Below are positions 43,284-51,683 of a stretch of DNA of 64,000 bases, in pieces; within the stretch, counting starts at the first letter, position 1; the number at the start of each line of letters is the position of its first letter. The translations under genes were made by a program, and so were the position numbers. The notes below the pieces were generated by a model. That model saw only the letters and a program-made list of their open reading frames with translations, did no database searches and was not told where the DNA came from. Origin of the DNA: Pedobacter panaciterrae (GTDB lineage: Bacteria; Bacteroidota; Bacteroidia; Sphingobacteriales; Sphingobacteriaceae); NCBI RefSeq assembly GCF_001636695.1, contig NZ_LGEL01000008.1, forward strand, positions 124,001-188,000, read 5' to 3'.

Positions 43284-44963
43284 ATGAAAACTATTTATAC
43301 ACGAATGAAAACAAGCTTTCTTTTTTTACTTTGTTTCCTTGCAGGCATTGTTAATCCACTATCAGGCCATTCAAAAGAAAAACCTAAACCAAAGATTATT
43401 AATATCGTAAATTTCATCCGGTTGCTTGAGCCCAGAGATCCAAAGATTACTGAGGATGTACTATATCAAACAGTCGTTAAACAAGTTGAAATGATGAAAG
43501 AATACCATTTAGGAGGTACTTTCTTATTGCAATATGATGCTTTGATGGATAGTCGCTACCAAAAATTATTAAAAAATTTACCCAAAGATGCTTTCGAAGT
43601 TGGTGCATGGTGGGAAATTCCACAACCAATGGTAGAGAAAGCCGGACTTAAATGGCGTGGCCGTTATCCCTGGGACTGGCATGCAGATATTGGGTTCTCT
43701 ACAGGATATACTCCTGAAGAGCGTGAGAAACTGGCCGACGTGTATATGGCTGATTTTAAAAACATATTCGGCTACTATCCTAAATCCGTAGGATCTTGGT
43801 TTATCGATTCTCACACTTTAAATTACCTGTACGAAAAATACCATATTGTAGCATCCAGCAATTGTAAAGATCAGGTGGGTACAGATGGCTATACTTTATG
43901 GGGTGGTTATTGGAATCAGGCTTATTATCCAAGCAAAATAAACTCTTACATGCCCGCACAGAATGAAAAGAACCAATTACCTGTTCCCATTTTCAGAATG
44001 CTGGGAAGTGATCCGATCCGCCAGTACGATAATGGTCTTGGTACCGATAGACAAGGGGTAATTACACTTGAGCCTGTTTATCCGGATGCCGGTGGTGATG
44101 AGACCTGGGTAAACTGGTTCTTTAAAGAATTTGTTGAAGGAGAATCTATGGAATTTGCTTACACGCAGGCAGGTCAGGAAAATTCTTTTACATGGGATGC
44201 AATGTCAAAAGGCTTTCAAATTCAGTTGCCATTAATTGCAAAGCTTAGAGACGAAAACAAAGTAAAAGTAGAAACACTGGCAGAATCCGGACAGTGGTTT
44301 AAAGATAATTACAAGGTTACACCCGCAACTTCTGTTACTGTAAATACCGACATTGCCGGAAGTAACCGCAAAACGGTATGGTTTAATAGCAGGTTCTATC
44401 GGGTTAATTTATTGTGGGAAAACGGATCTTTAAATTTTCGTGATATTCACCTTTTTAATGAAGATTTTCCATCAGTTTATACCAAGGATAAGGCAACTTC
44501 TAATGAGTGTTCTTTTTTTACGCTTCCCTTTGTTGATGGGTATATTTGGAGTAAACCTGGTACTATAGCAGGTATGCGTTTTAAGGCATTGGAGAACGGT
44601 AAAGAAGTATTACTTGAAGGAGGTGATCCGGTTATAGAAAGCCCGTCAACCGGAAAACTACATATCGTATGGCCACTAAAAGATAAGAATGCATCGCTGA
44701 TAATAGATATCGACGAAAGGCAAATGACATTGAGCATTAAAGGGGGCACTTCTATCAACTGGTTTTTAGATATGACTGCCGCGGAAAATGCAGTACTTCC
44801 GTTTAAAGCAATCAATGCCAATAAAATTGATTGTCAGTTTGAAGGAATGAACTATTCTATTACAGCAATTAAAGGTACCTTTAGTAAACCAGATGATAAA
44901 ACAGTTTTTAGAGTAAAGCCCGGTAAGAATACTGTACAGGTTGATTTTTCTGGTAAAAAATAG
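43284..44963 (+). CDS. Exported protein of unknown function in glycan cluster
   Basis: 559 residues. Signal peptide begins at the first Met or at the in-frame Met eight codons later (MKTSFLFLLCFLAGIVNP). The mature region begins with a beta/alpha pattern (IINIVNFIRLLEPRD, GGTFLLQYDALMD, WWEIPQP, KSVGSWFIDSHTLNYL), reminiscent of polysaccharide deacetylase or GH57/38-like barrels, and ends in a beta-rich domain. I do not recognise the family. First gene of a three-gene + operon with the DUF2961 and GH32-like genes (14-base gap to the next), so a carbohydrate role is likely. Confidence 0.6.
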   Translation: MKTIYTRMKTSFLFLLCFLAGIVNPLSGHSKEKPKPKIINIVNFIRLLEPRDPKITEDVLYQTVVKQVEMMKEYHLGGTFLLQYDALMDSRYQKLLKNLPKDAFEVGAWWEIPQPMVEKAGLKWRGRYPWDWHADIGFSTGYTPEEREKLADVYMADFKNIFGYYPKSVGSWFIDSHTLNYLYEKYHIVASSNCKDQVGTDGYTLWGGYWNQAYYPSKINSYMPAQNEKNQLPVPIFRMLGSDPIRQYDNGLGTDRQGVITLEPVYPDAGGDETWVNWFFKEFVEGESMEFAYTQAGQENSFTWDAMSKGFQIQLPLIAKLRDENKVKVETLAESGQWFKDNYKVTPATSVTVNTDIAGSNRKTVWFNSRFYRVNLLWENGSLNFRDIHLFNEDFPSVYTKDKATSNECSFFTLPFVDGYIWSKPGTIAGMRFKALENGKEVLLEGGDPVIESPSTGKLHIVWPLKDKNASLIIDIDERQMTLSIKGGTSINWFLDMTAAENAVLPFKAINANKIDCQFEGMNYSITAIKGTFSKPDDKTVFRVKPGKNTVQVDFSGKK

Positions 44964-44977
44964 AGAGATTTAATCAT

Positions 44978-46522
44978 ATGCAAAAGTTTACAGCAAGCAT
45001 TTTAATCGTGTTATCGATTTCTTGTGGGTTTATTGGTTACGCCCAAACCGTAACTACAGCATCGCTGCTTAAGGGAATGACAGATTTTAACGCAGTTACC
45101 TATTGGCCCAAGCCTTATTACAGTTCGGGTCAGGCTAGCAGTTACGATCGTCATTCTATCTCTCCAGATCAACCAGGATGGTTCGCCAATGGTGATAACT
45201 CACAATTTATAAGGGTAGAAGAGAACGAAGGACATAAAGAATATGTAATGCTCGATCAAGATGGGCCAGGTGCGTTAGTGCGTTTCTGGATAACCACTTT
45301 TAAAAGAGCAGGCAAGCTGAGGATTTATTTTGACAATAACCCTATACCAGAAATTGTTATACCATCTTACGATCTGATGAAGATCGATCTGAAACCCGGG
45401 CCAGCCATATTAATTCCTCATTCCAGTTATCAACCCCTAGAAAAAGGAGGTAGTACTCTTTATTTGCCCATGCCTTACGCAAAACATTGTAAGGTTACCT
45501 GGGAAGATGCACAACTTGAAATAAAGGAACCAAGGTATTATCAAATCAATTTCCGCAAATATGCTCCAAATACAACTGTTAAAACATTTACTTTAAAGGA
45601 GGTTAGAGGTTTAACCACTTTACTGGATAATGTTAACGTACAGCTTTTAAATCCTGTAAATGTTACTAAAGGAAAGCAATCATTAATAAATCAGACTATT
45701 CTGCCAAAACAAATGGCATCTGTAAACCTGCCCAAGGGAGCAAATGCAGTTAAATTCTTAAGCATTGAAGTTTCAACTCAGGATAATCAAAATCTAGAGA
45801 AACTGTTGAGATCAACCATTATTAAGATCAAGTTTGATGGTGAACAAAGTGTGGAATGTCCGATAGGTGATTTTTCAGGATCAGGAGTAGGTGGTAAGCC
45901 TTTGCAAAGCTGGTATAGAACTGTTACCGCCGATGGGAAAATTATATCCAGATGGACTATGCCTTATCAGAAATCTGCAGCTATATCACTGGTAAACCAG
46001 AGCGATGAGTCGGTCTCAATATCATTAAAAGCAATTAGTCAGCCTTATTCATGGAACAACAACAGTATGTATTTTCATGTACACTGGAAGTTTTCAGAAA
46101 AAGTTCCAATAAAGAAATGGGATCAGACATCAGGAGCCATTGAGTGGCAGCTTTGCAAGATCAGAGGGAAAGGCATTTTTCTTGGAGATAGTTTTGCTGT
46201 TTTCAATCATATGCATACCTGGTATGGTGAGGGTGATCAGAAATTGTACGTAGATGGCGAAACTTTCCCCTCAGAATTTGGTACAGGAGCCGAAGATTAC
46301 TACAATACTTCATGGGCTCCGGTGGTGCTTTATCAATCTCCTTTTGCAAATGCACCCAGAGCTGATGCTCAAGATTCCTACGGTCATAATACTTTTACCA
46401 GGACAAGAAATCTTGATGGTATTACTTTTAAAACGGACTTTAAATATGATCTGGAAATGTTGGGATGGGCAAATGGTGAAGCTGATTGTGCTGCTACAAC
46501 TTATTGGTATGGCTTTAGGTAA
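44978..46522 (+). CDS. DUF2961 protein, GH172-type furanosidase
   Basis: 514 residues with signal peptide ending YAQ. DUF2961 was reclassified as GH172, which includes alpha-D-fructofuranosidases/difructose-anhydride enzymes and D-arabinofuranosidases. Double jelly-roll layout; GWFANGDNSQFIRVEE and DQDGPGALVRFWIT typical N-terminal blocks. Catalytic Glu candidates are Glu418 (WYGEGDQKLYVDG) and Glu439 (FGTGAEDYYNTSWAP). Family enzymes form trimers. It lies upstream of a GH32-like enzyme, so a fructo- or arabinofuranoside substrate is a reasonable inference. Confidence 0.85.
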   Translation: MQKFTASILIVLSISCGFIGYAQTVTTASLLKGMTDFNAVTYWPKPYYSSGQASSYDRHSISPDQPGWFANGDNSQFIRVEENEGHKEYVMLDQDGPGALVRFWITTFKRAGKLRIYFDNNPIPEIVIPSYDLMKIDLKPGPAILIPHSSYQPLEKGGSTLYLPMPYAKHCKVTWEDAQLEIKEPRYYQINFRKYAPNTTVKTFTLKEVRGLTTLLDNVNVQLLNPVNVTKGKQSLINQTILPKQMASVNLPKGANAVKFLSIEVSTQDNQNLEKLLRSTIIKIKFDGEQSVECPIGDFSGSGVGGKPLQSWYRTVTADGKIISRWTMPYQKSAAISLVNQSDESVSISLKAISQPYSWNNNSMYFHVHWKFSEKVPIKKWDQTSGAIEWQLCKIRGKGIFLGDSFAVFNHMHTWYGEGDQKLYVDGETFPSEFGTGAEDYYNTSWAPVVLYQSPFANAPRADAQDSYGHNTFTRTRNLDGITFKTDFKYDLEMLGWANGEADCAATTYWYGFR

Positions 46523-46558
46523 AACCAAATAAGAACCTTATACTTTAAAATAACACAT

Positions 46559-48040
46559 ATGAAAAGATATTTACTATTAATGCTAATCCTTTTTCCAGCC
46601 AATGAGCTAATGGCGCAGCTTGGTGTAAGGTACGATCCTAAAATTCAAAGCACTAAGAACCTTCAATACTGGAGACCTAAAGGAGATCTGTTTGTTGGCG
46701 ATTGTATGCCTTTTTCACGAAATGGTACTTATTATTTTTACTGGCTTTTAGACTCAGCGCACCATGCAAGTTTAAAAGGATTAGGAGGCCATCAATGGGC
46801 CTTAAGTACCACTACAGATTTAAAAACATGGAAACAACATCCGGTAGTACTTGGAATTGATGAGGAATGGGAAAAATCCATTTGCACGGGTTCTATCGTG
46901 TATTATAAAAATAAATACTATGCCTTTTACGCTACGCGGTTAATCAACAAGGAAGGGCAGGTAAACGAACAGCTGAGTTACGCAATAAGTCCTGATGGTA
47001 TTAACTTCGACAAGCAAAAGCCAAATCCATTTTATACTTCAGCTCCCGGTTATAGCAAAAGAGACTTTCGGGATCCGAAGGTGTTTGTAGACGAGAAGAC
47101 AGGAGAGTTTCATTTATTTGTGTCGAGCTGGCAGGAAAATCCTGTGCTGAGGCATGCAGGTGGTGCCTTAGTACACCTTACCTCTAAAGATCTAAAGAAT
47201 TGGACTGTACTTGATCCAGTATTAACCGGACAATCATCAGTGCCTGAGTGCCCTGATTACTTCCTGTGGAAGGGATGGTATTATTTGGTATATGGCGACA
47301 ATGGGGATACTTATTATGTAAAATCAAGAAGCCCGTACGGCCCATGGGAAGAGCCCCGCTATCAAACCATCAACGAGTCGTGGACAAATGTAGTTAAGAC
47401 TGCTGAATTTAAAGACAATAGACGCATTGCAGCCGCATGGATTCCTTCAAGGGATCAAAATAAGGATGATGGCGGAGAAAGGTTTGGCGGCAATGCCATC
47501 TTTCGGGAAATTATACAAGAGGCCGATGGTACACTTAGTTCAAAGTTTCCTGCAGAAATGATCCCGGAAACTGGAGCAGAGATTCAGCCAAATATTGTAG
47601 CAGATCTTTATGCTTCCATTATCGGTAAAAACAGCATTTCAATTAAAGCCCCTAATGGTGTAGGAGCCGCGCATGCAGAGGCCATTCCTTTAAACAGCCG
47701 CATTACGATGGAGGTAGAAACCACAGGGTCAGTTGATGAGTATGGGTTGTATTTAAGGTCACGTGAAAAAGCGGAGGCAGGTTACCGACTTAATTTCTCG
47801 CCAAACAATCAAACTGTAAGTCTGGGTAATACAATGATAAGGGCAGTTAGTGGTTTAAACAAAACCATTAAGCTTGATATTATAGTGAAAGACGATATTA
47901 TAGATGTTTCAATCGATAATAAAAGATGCATCGTAAACCGTACGCCAGAACAGAAGGGTGAGCTTTTATGGTTCTACGCCAAGCATGGCGAAGTAAAATT
48001 CAAATCCATTAAAATAAGTCCGCTTAAAGAAGAAAATTAG
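46559..48040 (+). CDS. GH32-like exported glycosidase (five-blade propeller)
   Basis: 493 residues with signal peptide (ending LMAQ). The clan GH-J motifs are visible: Asp172 in RDPKVF (transition-state stabiliser), Glu230 in VPECPDYF (acid/base) and Asp48 in VGDCMPFSRNG in the nucleophile position (instead of WMNDPNG). ICTGSIVYY also matches. C-terminal beta-sandwich about 345-490. The divergent first motif suggests a non-invertase specificity. Last gene of the operon; the 3' hairpin at 48044 follows. Confidence 0.8.
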   Translation: MKRYLLLMLILFPANELMAQLGVRYDPKIQSTKNLQYWRPKGDLFVGDCMPFSRNGTYYFYWLLDSAHHASLKGLGGHQWALSTTTDLKTWKQHPVVLGIDEEWEKSICTGSIVYYKNKYYAFYATRLINKEGQVNEQLSYAISPDGINFDKQKPNPFYTSAPGYSKRDFRDPKVFVDEKTGEFHLFVSSWQENPVLRHAGGALVHLTSKDLKNWTVLDPVLTGQSSVPECPDYFLWKGWYYLVYGDNGDTYYVKSRSPYGPWEEPRYQTINESWTNVVKTAEFKDNRRIAAAWIPSRDQNKDDGGERFGGNAIFREIIQEADGTLSSKFPAEMIPETGAEIQPNIVADLYASIIGKNSISIKAPNGVGAAHAEAIPLNSRITMEVETTGSVDEYGLYLRSREKAEAGYRLNFSPNNQTVSLGNTMIRAVSGLNKTIKLDIIVKDDIIDVSIDNKRCIVNRTPEQKGELLWFYAKHGEVKFKSIKISPLKEEN

Positions 48041-48043
48041 TAA

Positions 48044-48075
48044 GATTTGAACTCCTGATTAAGGGAGTTCAAATC
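48044..48075. terminator. Hairpin between convergent GH32-like and ModA-like genes
   Basis: Perfect 12-bp arms (48044-48055 and 48064-48075) with an 8-base loop. It contains the stop codon of the ModA-like gene, whose last codons form one arm. No long T-run, so termination efficiency is uncertain. Confidence 0.45.
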
Positions 48076-48979
48076 CATACTTGCTGTAAATGGCATTGGC
48101 CTCTTTACTCACAAGAAAATCCATAAAATCTTTAGCGGCTTTAGGATGAGGGGCCTTTTTAAGCTGTCCGGCATAATATTGAGCCTTTATGTTCTCCTTT
48201 TCGGGAATTTCGATACACTCAATTGGGTGGCCAATCATTTTCTGATAATGCACCTCCGAATACCAAACAGGTCCTGCATCACTTTGTTCATATAAAATGC
48301 GCATTGGTGTTTGTCTGTGGTGAATTTGAGTAAGGTAAGTTGTCGAATCTTTTACCTTAGTCTCCATAATGGTATTTCTGAGTACCTCCCCGCCAGCTTT
48401 TCTATAAGCTTCTTCAATACGTTTTCCAATTCCTTCCCATTCAGGGTTAGGCATGCTTACACGCACATCGCTGCGGCCAAGATCAGCCAGTTTGTTTACC
48501 TGCTTAGGGTTTCCTTTTCTGGTCATTATAGCCAGTTTATTTTTAGCATAAAGCTCAGTTCTGCTAAACCACTCATGATTCTCATCAATTCTGTTTTTCC
48601 CAGCGGTATATACATCAGGCTTTAATGTAATTCGCATGTTTCCAATCACAATGCTGCCTGCTTCAATCTGTTTAGCTAAAATCCCGGGAGGAAGAGTTTC
48701 AGCAAGTACACGGGCATATTGAGGATATTTGAGCTTAAAAGATTTCATTAAGTCATCAATAACCATAAACTGATTGCCTGCAAAAAATACAACTAGTTGA
48801 GGATCATTTATATCACCATAAATGTCAGGTAGATTATCGATCCCGGGAATTGTAAACTGAACCTTTGCTTCTGGTGGTGTATTCCATGGCGGATCGAAAC
48901 GATGATCCTGAGCGTTTACAATAGAATTATTGAAAAATATTACTGTTAGTGTAACTATGATTAGTTTTAATTTTTTCAT
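48059..48979 (-). CDS. Periplasmic ModA-like substrate-binding protein (orphan)
   Basis: 306 residues with an export signal (LIIVTLTVIFFNNSIVNA). Type 2 periplasmic-binding fold: PQLVVFFAGNQFMVIDDLMKSF, ETLPPGILAKQIEAGSIVIG, YAKNKLAIMTRKGNPKQVN and the hinge segment DSTTYLTQIHHRQTPMRI. It resembles ModA/tungstate or sulfate-type anion binders. No permease or ATPase genes are nearby, so it is not a normal ABC transporter component here. Third gene of the cytochrome-DsrE operon, 34 bases after DsrE. Confidence 0.8.
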   Translation of the reverse strand: MKKLKLIIVTLTVIFFNNSIVNAQDHRFDPPWNTPPEAKVQFTIPGIDNLPDIYGDINDPQLVVFFAGNQFMVIDDLMKSFKLKYPQYARVLAETLPPGILAKQIEAGSIVIGNMRITLKPDVYTAGKNRIDENHEWFSRTELYAKNKLAIMTRKGNPKQVNKLADLGRSDVRVSMPNPEWEGIGKRIEEAYRKAGGEVLRNTIMETKVKDSTTYLTQIHHRQTPMRILYEQSDAGPVWYSEVHYQKMIGHPIECIEIPEKENIKAQYYAGQLKKAPHPKAAKDFMDFLVSKEANAIYSKYGFELP

Positions 48980-49013
48980 TATTTTGGGGTTAAACCGTCA
49001 TTTTAAAAAATAT

Positions 49014-49475
49014 TTACGGATGTACAATTGCCCATCCTTCATAATGGCGCAGGATAATTTCACCATTGCCACTAGGAACATAGTTAATGAAATCATACAA
49101 AGAGCTCTTTTCAATCTTGCGCTCCCTAATTGTGTTTTCACATTGAACAAGGTGTACCCCGCGGGATTTTAAATCAAGCAAAGTTTCTTTAAAAGGGCCA
49201 TTTTTGTCGTACACTGCTACGCCTCCGCTAAAGGCAATGAGCTCAACATGGAGTTTTCCTTTTAAACGCGGGTCTTCCAACGCGTTTTTAATATTCCTTA
49301 ATGTTCCTGCTATTTTTTGTTCATCAGCACTATTCAGGGCATACAGCGCATAATATTGTTTATTTTTGCTTTTTGCCGGTTGAAACTCGTGGCTGTTTTG
49401 AGCCATTGCTGGTTTGATGGCAGTAAATAATAGAGTTGCAAATATTGCAAAGATGTACCTAGTTAAATTTTTCAT
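49014..49475 (-). CDS. Exported DsrE/DsrF-like protein
   Basis: 153 residues. Signal peptide (about 1-25, ending AMAQ), then a DsrE-type alpha/beta domain: YYALYALNSADEQKIAGTLRNI, LHVELIAFSGGVAVYDKNGP and LKSRGVHLVQCENTIRERK with one Cys at the position used by sulfur carriers. DsrE-family proteins are mostly cytosolic sulfur carriers; an exported version beside a thiosulfate-type cytochrome suggests periplasmic sulfur work (inference). Its start abuts the cytochrome stop (TAAATG, no gap). Confidence 0.82.
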   Translation of the reverse strand: MKNLTRYIFAIFATLLFTAIKPAMAQNSHEFQPAKSKNKQYYALYALNSADEQKIAGTLRNIKNALEDPRLKGKLHVELIAFSGGVAVYDKNGPFKETLLDLKSRGVHLVQCENTIRERKIEKSSLYDFINYVPSGNGEIILRHYEGWAIVHP

Positions 49476-50459
49476 TTATGTTTTTGTTTTGTGTGCATTT
49501 TTAATTGGCTGATAGGGACCGTATTTATGTTGTTTCTCAGAGAATTTATCTCCATATGGACCATATGGGGCATCTATAGGTTTATGTTTTAAATCCGGAT
49601 AATCTTTCTGCTGATCTTTGTGAGGACGTGCCTGCGAGTTAACAAAAGCAGCAATGTCCCATGATTCTTCATCCGTTAATATCGGATTTTTATAAGTAGC
49701 CCCAAAAGGCATATTATTTTTAATAAATCCTGCAAAATTAGAAAGGCGATATATCCCTGCTCCATCGTTATAACTAAGCTTGCCCCATAGTGGCGGATAA
49801 ATAAAAGTCTTGCTTCCTGTGGCAGCTAAGCCTTCGCCGTTTTCACCATGGCAGCTTTTACATTTTGAAGAATAAAGTAATGCGCCCTTTTTAGGATCTG
49901 CCGGACGATCTAATACTGCTATTTTTTCTGTTCCTCTTCCATATATGCCTTCCGGCTTATCAACACCTTGATTAAGCCACTCCATATAAGCAAGCATCGC
50001 TCTTATTTCTTTTGAGGTAGAATCCGGCATTTTACCGTTCAGGCTGCGCTCAAAACAACCTTTAATTCGTGCTGAGGGGCTGGTTCTTTTTCCTGATCGC
50101 GCAGTAATTTTAGGGTAGCTACTCATTACAGCAGCATAGTTATTCCCAAATATCCTCGTACCTGCATCTAAATGACAATTTTGGCAATTCAAACCATTCG
50201 TAAATATACCCAATCTACCCTTAGGACCAAAATAGGCAGAGGTATTTACAATCAAATCCTTGCCATATCGAATCATTTCACCCTTGGCATCCTTTGGGAT
50301 TGTACTTTCATCAGGAGCCTGCCATACATCTTTAATAATTTCTTTGGGTTTTGGTTTGCTTAAATCATTCTGTTGTATTGGTTTGTTCCGTCCGTTGCAA
50401 CTGCTTATTAAAGCAGCGGTGCTAATAATAGCGAAGAGTTTTAATTGGTTTGTTAACAT
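49476..50459 (-). CDS. TsdA-like diheme c-type cytochrome lipoprotein
   Basis: 327 residues. Lipoprotein signal LISSC (Cys21). First heme motif Cys92-QN-Cys95-His96 (LNCQNCHLDAG) sits in a TsdA/SoxA-type context: ITARSGKRTSPSARIKGCFERSLNGK with Cys135 and MLAYMEWLNQG. Second motif Cys200-KS-Cys203-His204 (SKCKSCHGENGEG). Thiosulfate dehydrogenase (TsdA) oxidises thiosulfate to tetrathionate; the unusual axial Cys ligand of TsdA needs an alignment to place. First gene of the operon with DsrE-like and ModA-like genes, divergent from a LysR regulator. Confidence 0.82.
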   Translation of the reverse strand: MLTNQLKLFAIISTAALISSCNGRNKPIQQNDLSKPKPKEIIKDVWQAPDESTIPKDAKGEMIRYGKDLIVNTSAYFGPKGRLGIFTNGLNCQNCHLDAGTRIFGNNYAAVMSSYPKITARSGKRTSPSARIKGCFERSLNGKMPDSTSKEIRAMLAYMEWLNQGVDKPEGIYGRGTEKIAVLDRPADPKKGALLYSSKCKSCHGENGEGLAATGSKTFIYPPLWGKLSYNDGAGIYRLSNFAGFIKNNMPFGATYKNPILTDEESWDIAAFVNSQARPHKDQQKDYPDLKHKPIDAPYGPYGDKFSEKQHKYGPYQPIKNAHKTKT

Positions 50460-50522
50460 AATTTTTCATTTGTGTGTTACTCAAAGATGGCATTAATGAG
50501 ATCAATACAAAAGATGTTTATA

Positions 50523-50561
50523 GTTATAGGTCATAACAAAAAGTTATCAAAGGTCATTACA
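50523..50561. promoter_or_regulatory. LysR-type box with direct repeat in cytochrome/LysR intergenic region
   Basis: GTTAT-AGGTC-ATAAC (50523-50537) is a dyad with the T-N11-A pattern typical of LysR operators. In addition AGGTCATAACA (50528-50538) recurs as AGGTCATTACA (50551-50561), 23 bases apart, about two helical turns. Both lie between the divergent cytochrome and LysR starts. Confidence 0.55.
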
Positions 50562-50591
50562 TAATTCTATGGATATTTCTATATTGTGCAT

Positions 50592-51488
50592 ATGATATTT
50601 GATTTCAGGTTGCAAGTATTTCAAACAGTTGCACTAAAGTTGAGCTTTACCAAAGCAGCTGCAGAACTTTTTATTACACAGCCTGCGGTAACAAGGCATA
50701 TTCGTGAGCTTGAAAAACAGTTAAATACCGCTTTGTTTGTTCGCAACGGAAATCATATTGCCTTAACAGCGGCCGGCAATGTTTTATTAAAGCATACCGC
50801 CAAAATTTTTGAAATTTACTTACTGATTGAAAATGACCTGACCCAATTAAGTGATGGCCTAAGGGGTAACCTTCGAATAGGAGCAAGTACAACATTGGCA
50901 CAAACTTTCATGCCGAAAATCCTTGCTTTATTTAAAACAGCTTATCCCGAAATCATATTTACATTTACCAGAGGAAATACTGAATCTATCACGCAACTGG
51001 TAATAGATGGTAAAATTGATGTGGCAATGGTAGAAGGGCAGATGCATTACCCACAGATAAACTATGAGAAATTTAGTGACGATGAATTGGTGTTGGTTAC
51101 AAAGTCTGACAATCCACTAGCCCGAAAGGGAGAGATTATTCCGCAGCAACTACTTGATTTGCAATTGGTACTTAGAGAACATGGATCTGGTACACTGGAC
51201 GTGATTTCAAAAGCATTAGGTGAGGCTGGCATAAGTCTTAAAGACCTTAAAATTGAATTGCAGTTAGAAAGTAACGTTAGTATCAAACAATATCTTCTTC
51301 ATTCAGAAGCTGCGGCGTTCTTGTCAATGCAAACTATTATTGGTGAATTGAAAAGGAATGAACTCAGTATTGTCGATATCAAAGGGATCGAAATGTTTCG
51401 TACTTTTCAGTTTATTCAACTACATGGCAGAACTTCAAAAGTCATAGAATCTTTTAAACTTTTTTGCAGGGGTCATATTAATATCTAA
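50592..51488 (+). CDS. LysR-family transcriptional regulator (CysL-like)
   Basis: About 298 residues from ATG 50592; an in-frame GTG lies two codons upstream. N-terminal winged HTH: FQTVALKLSFTKAAAELFITQPAVTRHIRELE, given here as a shorter block SFTKAAAELFITQPAVTRHI. C-terminal substrate-binding domain (about 90-295), with NLRIGASTTLAQTFMP and REHGSGTLDVISKAL. The HTH and REHGSGT block resemble CysL-type sulfur regulators. Divergent from the cytochrome operon with a LysR box between them, so it probably controls it. Confidence 0.88.
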   Translation: MIFDFRLQVFQTVALKLSFTKAAAELFITQPAVTRHIRELEKQLNTALFVRNGNHIALTAAGNVLLKHTAKIFEIYLLIENDLTQLSDGLRGNLRIGASTTLAQTFMPKILALFKTAYPEIIFTFTRGNTESITQLVIDGKIDVAMVEGQMHYPQINYEKFSDDELVLVTKSDNPLARKGEIIPQQLLDLQLVLREHGSGTLDVISKALGEAGISLKDLKIELQLESNVSIKQYLLHSEAAAFLSMQTIIGELKRNELSIVDIKGIEMFRTFQFIQLHGRTSKVIESFKLFCRGHINI

Positions 51489-51518
51489 GAATTTTAATGG
51501 GCCAGTTTTTACCCCATT

Positions 51519-51611
51519 TCAGCTTAATAATGATGCTGTAGTAAGTAATAACAATACTCCTAATCCGAGTAAAACTAACGCTGGGAGTAAAAGTGATTGA
51601 TAGGTTTTCAT
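51519..51611 (-). CDS. Possible 30-residue hydrophobic peptide
   Basis: Small open frame in the gap between the LysR and AraC genes: ATG at 51611, stop at 51519. It starts Met-Lys-Thr-Tyr, then about 24 mostly hydrophobic residues (LLLPALVLLGLGVLLLL), a single transmembrane helix. Small membrane proteins of this size exist, but a chance open frame is possible. No family is recognised. Confidence 0.35.
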   Translation of the reverse strand: MKTYQSLLLPALVLLGLGVLLLLTTASLLS

Positions 51612-51683
51612 GGCAAAGATTTTGTTTTTATATCCAGCCAAATTTCGGATTGTATTTAATAGATTAATAGTAAAAAAACGACA

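Noticed and set aside
48311-48625. 104-residue plus-strand frame
   Set aside because: Antisense shadow of the ModA-like gene.
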